Assembly (NCBI GenBank): GCA_047638695.1
Contig: JBLINY010000087.1
Location: 1-20,172 of the forward strand
Length of the DNA stretch: 20,172 bases
From: JAHECQ01 sp047638695
GTDB taxonomy: Bacteria; Actinomycetota; Acidimicrobiia; Acidimicrobiales; SZUA-35
Direction of reading: 5' to 3'
The notes below the pieces were generated by a model. The model saw nothing but the letters and a program-made list of their open reading frames with translations, did not search any database and was not told the DNA's origin. Made by a program: the position numbers and the translations under genes. How positions within the stretch are numbered: the stretch's first letter is position 1; each line of letters opens with the position of its first letter. Shown piece after piece: positions 14,662 through 20,172 of the stretch.

Positions 14662-16386
14662 TCAACCTGCGGCAACGCTGCCCGGCTTCGCCCCATCGGC
14701 TCGCTCGACCGCATGAGCGACCGGGAAGCCGAGCATGCCGTTGTGAGCGAACACATAAGCGTTCGTTCGCAACGGATCGCCGGCCACCGCAATCAGCAGA
14801 TGCTCGGGCTTGGTGACGATCGGGACCAGTCGATCGGGGTCGGCGGATTCGGCGAACATCTTGGGTGCTTTCCGAGTGTTCACGAAGTCGGTGAGCGAAC
14901 GATGGCCCGGGACGAGGTTGGTCCAATCGCCCAGGTACTTCTCGAACTTCCAAGCTGGGATGCGGGCTCGCTCGAAGAGAGCTTGCTGCAAATCGGCCTT
15001 CGACCATCCGGAGCCGGCAATAGTCTCAGCCAGTATTGGGCTGAGAACAAGAAGCGGCCGATAGGTGTCGGGAGCCACACCGATGGTGAAAACCAACTCC
15101 CAGCCCGTTTGCTTGGCTAAGGCATCAGCAAGGTAGTCGACCATGTGTGCCGCCTCTTGGCCGTACACCGACGTGATGACGTTGCCGCCGGTGTATCGGG
15201 AGATGGTGACGGCGTCGTCTCCGGCCTCGAAACCGAACGAAGCTGCCAGAGGTGGCCACCCGATGCGCTCGAGCACCTCCTCGTTTTCAGCCATCGCCAC
15301 TCGCCAAGTATTTCCGAACGTGGCTTTGTCGGTCTCGTGCGGCAGGAAGCCGGCAACGTTGCGCAGATACAGACGCCAGAAACGGCCGATCGACGTGTTG
15401 GCAAGGAAGCCGTCGCGAAGCACACCCTGCTTGCAGTTGAAGCCGAGTTCGGCCGCTATGGGTCCGTTGACGGTGATGAGCGTGTCGGCACCGGGTGTGT
15501 TGCCCGAGTGCTCGACGCCGTACCGGGGGTTGGCCATGGCTTCACCGAGCGCAACCAGGATGGGCATGAACTCGGGTTTGCAACCGGCCATGACGCCGTT
15601 CACGGCCAGGCTCCATACGGTGACCTCGCGGCTATCGGGCAGCACGATGCCGAGGACCTCGCCCGGGTCGCGCTTGGTGTTGGCGAGAAAAGCCTCGACC
15701 TTGTCGATGGTGGGGGGAACGATGGGAAGACCATCGCTCCAGCGCTGGTCGAGGTAGTACTGGTTGATCTCCTCGAAGGTTCCAGAGGCCACGATGTCGC
15801 GAGCCTCTGGCTCGACGAGGGCTTCGGAGATCTCAGGATCGCTGGTGAGGCATTCGATCACCGCCGGAACCGTGATGCGTTCGACGTTGGTCGTCAGCTC
15901 CTCGATGAGCTGGGTGTCGACGTGTCCCGGGACGAGAGCGATCGGCAGGTTCGCTCGACCAAGACCCGAGGCGGTTGTGGAGGCTTGAAGGAGGAATCCT
16001 TCGCACGTGAGTGAGGCCGTAGGGATACCAACGGCTTCGGCTGCATTCGATGCCCGCAACACGGCGGGCGTGCAGCTACCTCAACACGCCATCCCGGAGA
16101 CGACGGCATCAACACCGAGCTTTGTGAGTTTTTGGCCGAGGGCGGCAACTAGTTCGGCTTCACCTTCTCCGTGGGTTGTGCCGAATTCGTCGAAGTCAAT
16201 GATGGTGACATCAGAGAATTGCTGGTGAAGAGCCGAGGCGATCACTGGGAAGATCTCGTCGCCTCGGAAGAGGTAGTCCCACACAAAGGCGACCGTCGCT
16301 CCGTCGAGAGTTGCTGGTCTCGGGGCGAGAGCTTGAGGATCGATGGCCTGTCGCGAACGGGGCCAGACCGTTTCGTAGGTGCTCAT
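14662..16386 (-). CDS. UGSC family selenoprotein (in-frame UGA read as selenocysteine)
   Basis: 574 residues when the TGA at 16083-16081 is read as Sec102. Upstream, residues 1-101 (T-L-D-G-A-T-V-A-F-V-W-D, then G-V-D-A-V-V-S-G-M-A-C) continue in the same frame into G-S-C-T-P-A-V-L-R-A-S-N-A-A-E-A-V-G-I-P-T. The two sides form one continuous UGSC domain (about 28-180) with redox centre Cys101-Sec102-Gly-Ser-Cys105. A second large domain (about 210-574) begins W-S-D-G-L-P-I-V-P-P-T and carries N-G-V-M-A-G-C-K-P-E (263-272), V-N-G-P-I (306-310) and A-N-T-S-I-G-R (329-335). The reaction is unknown; a selenol-based reductase or thiol-transfer role is inferred from the U-x-x-C motif. ATG 16386 was chosen over an upstream frame because it begins just before the first domain strand and leaves a 38-base gap to the nitroreductase. 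It is cytosolic, with no signal peptide. Confidence 0.88.
16040..16076 (-). promoter_or_regulatory. Bacterial SECIS element
   Basis: On the minus-strand RNA, GCTGCA (16076-16071) pairs with TGCAGC (16045-16040). GCCCGC (16069-16064) pairs with GCGGGC (16057-16052) and closes the 6-base loop CGUGUU (16063-16058). Both stems are perfect; the internal loop is C on one side and AUCGAA on the other. Seventeen bases separate the UGA from the apical loop, and a G is the second base of the loop. Both agree with what is known of bacterial SECIS elements, which recruit SelB with Sec-tRNA. Confidence 0.75.
16081..16083 (-). other. Selenocysteine codon (UGA, Sec102)
   Basis: Minus-strand TGA directly after a TGT Cys codon and directly before GGT-AGC-TGC (Gly-Ser-Cys). 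It occupies exactly the U position of the U-G-S-C motif, and the frame is open for 101 codons before it and 472 codons after it. The next possible start downstream (GTG at 16062) has no ribosome binding site and would delete the motif. Confidence 0.85.
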
Positions 16387-16424
16387 GGTTCCAACGCTAG
16401 GCGGCCGCCATCTGCGGAGGGGAA

Positions 16425-17078
16425 TTAGTGCTCGCCAAAGGTGTCCCAATGGGTCAGCTCGACCGCTGGTAGACGCTTGGCCAGTTTGAAGTCGGTACCT
16501 AGCGTGTAGGCGACAGGGAAGAGCCCAGCCTGGGTGAAGCGATCGAAGGGAATGCCGAGGATGTCGGCAGCCGCTTTCTCATCAGGAAGGTGCAAAGTCG
16601 TCCACGCCGACCCCAGACCGCGGGCGCGTAGCGCCATCATGAAACTCCAGACCGCGGGGAGGATCGATCCCCAAGCGCTGGCCTGACCCATGGTCCCCAC
16701 TCCCTCGTCGAGCCTGCCCTCGATCAGCGGAATTACAAGATACGGGGCTCGGTGAAAGTTCTCCGAAAGGTAGTTGGCCGACGATCGCACGAGCGGCTGG
16801 CGTTCGGCCCGGGTGTCTCCTTCGGGGTATTCGCGCCCGGGCTGAGCGGTGTAGGCGTTGAAGTTCTTGGCGTAGAGGTCGGCGATCGCCTTCTTCTTGG
16901 CCTCGTCCTCGATCACCACCCATTGCCAGCCCTGGCTGTTTGAGCCGGTGGGTGCCTGGAGGGCGATGTCTATGCACTCGAGCACGGTCGATCGGTTCAC
17001 CGGTCGGTCGAAGTCGAGTCGTTTTCGGACCGACCGGGTGGTTGTGAGAACTTCGTCCGCCGTCAGGTTGAGAGTCAT
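16425..17078 (-). CDS. Nitroreductase family FMN-dependent oxidoreductase
   Basis: 217 residues. The FMN-phosphate motif T-R-S-V-R-K-R (14-20), the A-P-T-G-S-N-S-Q-G-W-Q-W segment (42-53) and the C-terminal R-G-L-G-S-A-W-T-T-L-H region are typical of the nitroreductase fold, a homodimer with FMN at the interface using NAD(P)H. Substrates in the family range from nitroaromatics to quinones and enones. The ATG is preceded by GGAG with a 6-base spacer. It is the first gene of the minus-strand run that contains the selenoprotein, and the 157-base divergent region upstream (17079-17235) should hold the promoter; no convincing -35/-10 pair was found there. Confidence 0.93.
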   Translation of the reverse strand: MTLNLTADEVLTTTRSVRKRLDFDRPVNRSTVLECIDIALQAPTGSNSQGWQWVVIEDEAKKKAIADLYAKNFNAYTAQPGREYPEGDTRAERQPLVRSSANYLSENFHRAPYLVIPLIEGRLDEGVGTMGQASAWGSILPAVWSFMMALRARGLGSAWTTLHLPDEKAAADILGIPFDRFTQAGLFPVAYTLGTDFKLAKRLPAVELTHWDTFGEH

Positions 17079-17235
17079 GGCTTGCTCCGGATCTTGGCCT
17101 TGTTGACTAGCTGGGTCGGATAGCTGTGCATCGCGGTCCTGCTTGGCCGACGATCAAGCAACGCTACTGGGCCAACTGTGGACGGGTTGATTTGCCACGG
17201 GAATCAGCTGGCGGCCGCGTAGGTTGGCTGCTGGG

Positions 17236-17907
17236 ATGCTCGACGGACGCGCTCGGCCACTCGCGGCTCGCCTGCTTGGTCCCCTCGGGGCTGGCCCACT
17301 AGCCACGGTGCCGCCGCTGCTACTCACTGCTGTTGGTCTGTCGATCGGACTCGGCGCGTCGCTGGCAGCCGCCAACCGTTGGTGGTCGTTGGCGCTTGCC
17401 GGTTGGTTGCTGAACCGGTTCGTCGACGGCCTCGACGGTTTGGTGGCTCGACGGGCGGGGCGTACGTCTGATGTCGGCGGCTATCTCGATATGTGTGCTG
17501 ACGTGGTTGTTTACGCCGCGGTTCCGCTGGGCGTTGCCTGGGGCATCGACCGGCGGTCGGTCTGGATTGCCGCTGCCTTCTTGGTTGCCAGTTTCTATGT
17601 GAACATCGTCAGCTGGAGCTACTTGGCTGCCCTGCTCGAGAAACGAGCGGTTGGTGCCCGTAGCCGAGGGGAAGTGACCTCGATAGCGATGCCGCGGGGT
17701 CTCATTGAGGGAACCGAGACCATCGTGTGGTTTTCGGTCATCCTCATCATCCCCGGTGCATCGCCATGGACGATGGGGTCGATGGCCGGCGCCGTCGCTC
17801 TCAGCGCGGTGGGTCATGTGATCGCCGGGGCCCGCCTGCTCGGCGCCGATGGCCTGCTCAGTGCCGATGTGGCGGTCGCGGGTGAAGACGACGTCAACGG
17901 TGAATAG
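17236..17907 (+). CDS. CDP-alcohol phosphatidyltransferase
   Basis: 223 residues with about six membrane segments. The family signature is exact: D64-x2-D67-G68-x2-A71-R72-x8-G81-x3-D85-x3-D89, the metal- and CDP-binding active site. The enzyme transfers a phosphatidyl or phospho-alcohol group from a CDP-linked donor to an alcohol (glycerol phosphate, inositol phosphate or serine in known members); which one is used here cannot be told. ATG 17236 is preferred; an in-frame TTG at 17224 is possible. The stop overlaps the start of the next gene by eight bases. Confidence 0.92.
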   Translation: MLDGRARPLAARLLGPLGAGPLATVPPLLLTAVGLSIGLGASLAAANRWWSLALAGWLLNRFVDGLDGLVARRAGRTSDVGGYLDMCADVVVYAAVPLGVAWGIDRRSVWIAAAFLVASFYVNIVSWSYLAALLEKRAVGARSRGEVTSIAMPRGLIEGTETIVWFSVILIIPGASPWTMGSMAGAVALSAVGHVIAGARLLGADGLLSADVAVAGEDDVNGE

Positions 17908-18643
17908 CCGCCGAATCGACCGCCGAATCGACCGCCGAATCGACCGCCGATGGGTTGTCGCCGTTGCCTGGGCCGTGCTGTTCGGTGTCCATGTCTGGTA
18001 CGCCCGCAGCCGCGATGTCAGCGCCATCGAGGCCGCCGAGGAACTTCGTCTGGTTCTTGCCGATCACTGGTGGGGTCCAGCCCTGTTCGTTGTCGCCTAC
18101 ATCGTCCGACCACTCGTCCTCTTCCCTGCCACCATTCTGACCGTGCTGGGCGGACTTTCGTTCGGGCCCTATTGGGGCTCGCTGTGGGTGATCGTGGCCG
18201 CTACGGCATCGACTACCGCTTCCTATGGCGCTGGCCGGTTCTTCAGCAGCCAAGCGACAGCCGCCCGTCTCGACCAACTGCCGGGTGGTCTTGTCGCCCG
18301 AGTCCAAACTCGGCCGTTCGAGACAACGGTGATCATGCGGCTCCTGTATCTGCCCTTCGATGCGGTCGGCTATCTCAGCGGCTTCCTGCGGCTCCCGCCG
18401 GTCGCTTTCCTGTTGGCCTCGACGCTCGGGACTATTCCCGGAATCGTGGCGTTCGTCGGGTTCGGCGCGTCCATCGACTCGCTTGATGAGGGCATGCCGA
18501 CCTTCGATCTGCGACTGCTCGCCGCATCGGTCGTCCTGGCCGTTCTTGGAGCGTTTGTGGCCAGGCAGCTCAGAAAACGTCAGGCCGACTCAGCAGGTCC
18601 GTCCGCTGCGGCGCCAACACCAACGAATGAGATGAACCAATGA
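17900..18643 (+). CDS. TVP38/TMEM64 (VTT domain) membrane protein
   Basis: 247 residues from GTG 17900. After a basic cytoplasmic head made of R-R-I-D repeats comes a first membrane helix (about 19-35), then the VTT core: G-P-A-L-F-V-V-A-Y-I-V, F-P-A-T-I-L-T-V-L-G-G-L-S-F-G-P-Y-W-G, and the R-L-L-Y-L-P-F-D-A-V-G-Y-L-S-G motif. VTT/DedA-type proteins act as lipid scramblases or transporters in the membrane. The neighbours fit: a phospholipid headgroup enzyme before it and a mercuric-reductase-like flavoprotein after it, a pairing that also occurs as a single fused protein in other bacteria. Its stop overlaps the next start (ATGA). Confidence 0.9.
   Translation: MNSRRIDRRIDRRIDRRWVVAVAWAVLFGVHVWYARSRDVSAIEAAEELRLVLADHWWGPALFVVAYIVRPLVLFPATILTVLGGLSFGPYWGSLWVIVAATASTTASYGAGRFFSSQATAARLDQLPGGLVARVQTRPFETTVIMRLLYLPFDAVGYLSGFLRLPPVAFLLASTLGTIPGIVAFVGFGASIDSLDEGMPTFDLRLLAASVVLAVLGAFVARQLRKRQADSAGPSAAAPTPTNEMNQ
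17909..17950 (+). repeat. 12-bp tandem repeat encoding R-R-I-D
   Basis: CGCCGAATCGAC occurs three times without change (17909-17920, 17921-17932, 17933-17944), followed by a half unit to 17950. It lies in the start of the VTT gene directly after the overlap with the preceding stop, and each unit adds Arg-Arg-Ile-Asp to the cytoplasmic N-terminus. Confidence 0.92.
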
Positions 18644-20031
18644 CCACAGAAAACACCCATGATGCCATCGTGATCGGGGCCGGTTCTGGCGGACTCACGG
18701 TGGCGGTTGGTCTGAGCACGTTCGGTAAATCGGTGGCGTTGATCGAGGCCAACCTGGTCGGCGGCGACTGCACCAACGTTGGTTGCATTCCATCGAAGCT
18801 GTTGCTGCACCATTCGACCACCGGCGCCTTGGCTGGCGACGTTCTCTCCACCGTGCGTCAGCGACGCGACGATCTTCGCAAGCACGAAGAAGACGAGTAC
18901 GGCACGACGGACAACATCGACCTCCGCTATGGCCACGCTCGCCTTGTTGGCGACGGCACCGTTGACGTGACGGCCACCGACGGCGCCGTCACATCGCTGC
19001 GAGCCGATCATGTGATCATCTCGACCGGGTCAAGCCCGCGACGACTGGCCGTCGATGGCCTACCTGGCGACCGCTACCTCACCAACGATGAGTTGTTCGA
19101 GCTGACCGAGGCGCCCGCCAAGATGGTGATCGTCGGAGCCGGTCCCATTGGCATGGAGATGGCCGTGGCATTCCGACGGCTCGGCACCGAGATCGTGGTG
19201 CTCGACGCCGCACCTCAAATTCTGCCCCTCATGCTCCCCGACGCCGCCGCCGTCGTTGCTCGCACCACCACAGCCATGGGCATCAAGCTGATGCCCGGCT
19301 TGGTGGCCCACGGCTTCGATGTCGACACCATCTCGCTGGCCGTGGGCCCGTTGGGCGGCCCCCCAACCGATGCCATCAACGACGTCGATGTCGTTCTCGT
19401 CGCCGTTGGTCGCGTGCCCAACTCGGAGGGACTCGGCCTGGAGGATCTGGGGATCGAGACCGACCGGGGCCGGATAGTGATCGACGGCAAAGGTCGCACC
19501 AATGTCGATGGTGTGTGGGCCGTTGGCGACGTCTCGACCGAGGGCGCAACCACCCACGCCGCCAATGCTTGGGGTCGGCGTGTGATCAAGCACATCGTCG
19601 CACCCCTCGCCCCAGCCGGCGCTCGGCCCGATCACCCCGCCGTCACCTACACCTCACCCGAGGCGGCGACGATCGGTGACCAGCCAGTCGAGGTTCCCGG
19701 CGATGTTCGCCGTATCAGCTACGACTTCAGCAAGGCTGATCGGGCCTATACCGATGGTGTCGAGGACGGCGTGATCATCGTTGATATTCGTCGCTTCAGC
19801 GGCAAGGTGATCGGTGCCACGGTGGTCGGGCCCCGAGCCGGCGAGCTGATTTCGATATTTAGCCTCGGCATGAAGGCCGGCGTGCGGTTCCACAAATGGT
19901 ACGGCACGGTATGGCCGTACCCGAGCTACGCCGACGCCCTGGGCGCCGTGGTCGATGAATACATGGTGGCGGCCATGAAATCGGTTCCCTCCGACGCCCT
20001 TCGCTGGGCCAGAGGCCAGCTTCGCCGTTAG
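18640..20031 (+). CDS. Pyridine nucleotide-disulfide oxidoreductase, mercuric-reductase-like
   Basis: 463 residues. FAD-binding G-A-G-S-G-G (13-18), the redox disulfide G-G-D-C44-T-N-V-G-C49-I-P-S-K, the second nucleotide site V-G-A-G-P-I-G-M-E (about 162-170) and V-W-A-V-G-D (about 290) are in the normal order of the lipoamide dehydrogenase/mercuric reductase/glutathione reductase class. The C-terminal segment reads H-K-W-Y-G-T-V-W-P-Y-P-S-Y-A-D and lacks the catalytic His-x4-Glu pair of lipoamide dehydrogenase and the Cys pair of MerA, so neither name should be used. It probably reduces a quinone, disulfide or unknown acceptor at the membrane with its VTT partner. It starts inside the preceding stop. 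Confidence 0.92.
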   Translation: MTTENTHDAIVIGAGSGGLTVAVGLSTFGKSVALIEANLVGGDCTNVGCIPSKLLLHHSTTGALAGDVLSTVRQRRDDLRKHEEDEYGTTDNIDLRYGHARLVGDGTVDVTATDGAVTSLRADHVIISTGSSPRRLAVDGLPGDRYLTNDELFELTEAPAKMVIVGAGPIGMEMAVAFRRLGTEIVVLDAAPQILPLMLPDAAAVVARTTTAMGIKLMPGLVAHGFDVDTISLAVGPLGGPPTDAINDVDVVLVAVGRVPNSEGLGLEDLGIETDRGRIVIDGKGRTNVDGVWAVGDVSTEGATTHAANAWGRRVIKHIVAPLAPAGARPDHPAVTYTSPEAATIGDQPVEVPGDVRRISYDFSKADRAYTDGVEDGVIIVDIRRFSGKVIGATVVGPRAGELISIFSLGMKAGVRFHKWYGTVWPYPSYADALGAVVDEYMVAAMKSVPSDALRWARGQLRR

Positions 20032-20052
20032 CGGTATCGAGGTGTCTTACGA

Positions 20053-20172
20053 CTAACGGGTGTGGGTGACCGCGGCTGCCGATGGCGGAGCCTCGACTAC
20101 CGGACCGCCGTCGCTCGGCCCGCTGCCCTCTGGCTCGGCCTCTTCCTCAGTGACCGGTGCATCAGTTGGAGG
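20053..20172 (-). CDS. C-terminal end of an unknown protein, acidic Pro/Glu-rich tail
   Basis: The minus strand is open from the right edge to a TAG at 20055-20053, giving 39 residues such as T-E-E-E-A-E-P-E-G-S-G-P-S-D-G-G-P and ending A-V-T-H-T-R. Composition and G/C-rich third positions look coding, and it converges on the oxidoreductase with a 21-base gap. The low-complexity tail resembles linkers or tails of actinobacterial membrane or cell-wall proteins. No domain lies within the window. Confidence 0.55.
   Translation of the reverse strand, partial: PPTDAPVTEEEAEPEGSGPSDGGPVVEAPPSAAAVTHTR

Noticed and set aside
14662..14664. The terminal TGA of the selenoprotein gene as a second selenocysteine codon.
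   Set aside because: The sequence after it shows no family-like continuation, no Cys/Sec motif surrounds it, and the next gene's ribosome binding site follows closely. It is an ordinary stop.
13737..16014. Long open frames on the plus strand opposite the amidohydrolase and selenoprotein genes (for example 13737-14816 and 15145-16014).
   Set aside because: They mirror the high-GC codon pattern of strongly supported minus-strand genes and their translations show no domain-like pattern.
14662..16062. A separate 466-residue gene starting at GTG 16062, with a short independent gene upstream ending at the TGA.
   Set aside because: No ribosome binding site precedes GTG 16062, the domain would lose its first half and its redox motif, and the upstream frame ends exactly at the U of U-G-S-C. 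A single selenoprotein explains everything.
17079..17235. Divergent promoter between the nitroreductase and the CDP-alcohol phosphatidyltransferase (TTGACT at 17103).
   Set aside because: A promoter is expected here, but no -10 element with acceptable spacing could be identified, so no site is annotated.

Overview
The window reads as chromosomal DNA of a high-GC actinobacterium. An acidimicrobial lineage (Ilumatobacter-like, often marine or freshwater) fits best. This is inferred from G/C-rich third codon positions, frequent GTG starts, a DUF2510 envelope protein, Ser/Thr/Glu-rich lipoproteins, a type III CoA transferase, a D-aminoacylase-type amidohydrolase and the family content overall; no rRNA or marker gene confirms it. 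Genes are tightly packed. No gene-free stretch exceeds 300 bases; the longest is 17079-17235. I saw no tRNA, rRNA, CRISPR array, insertion sequence or phage gene.

Layout. 1-4170: the end of an antibiotic-biosynthesis-monooxygenase-type protein with an acidic Gly-Glu repeat insertion, a beta-rich lipoprotein (-), an endonuclease/exonuclease/phosphatase-fold protein, a degenerate GIY-YIG protein, a CaiB/BaiF CoA transferase, and a subtilisin-inhibitor-like lipoprotein (-). 4281-8493: a PUA/EVE-like protein, an MFS transporter, three small unknown proteins and a DUF2510 membrane protein. 8560-11122: an SDR oxidoreductase, an ABC ATPase and an ABC-2 permease joined by 4-base stop/start overlaps. 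11154-17078 (all -): nitroreductase, UGSC selenoprotein, N-acyl-D-amino-acid deacylase-like amidohydrolase, glutaminyl-tRNA synthetase. 17236-20031 (+): CDP-alcohol phosphatidyltransferase, TVP38/VTT membrane protein and mercuric-reductase-like flavoprotein, again overlapping. 20053-20172 (-): the acidic C-terminus of an unknown protein.

The main discovery is at 16081-16083. An in-frame TGA on the minus strand splits what is clearly one 574-residue protein into two open frames. Reading the TGA as selenocysteine gives Cys-Sec-Gly-Ser-Cys, the motif that names the UGSC (seleno)protein family. The RNA just downstream folds into a two-tier stem-loop with the geometry of a bacterial SECIS element. 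An automatic annotation would probably split the gene into a short truncated ORF and a 466-aa ORF lacking the redox centre. The selenoprotein sits between a nitroreductase and an amidohydrolase, which suggests a joint redox/hydrolytic catabolic or detoxification role; that role is inference.

Other points of interest are GlnRS in an actinobacterial context with a hairpin at its start codon, six short tandem repeats mostly in frame, and a hairpin that contains the start codon of a small gene.
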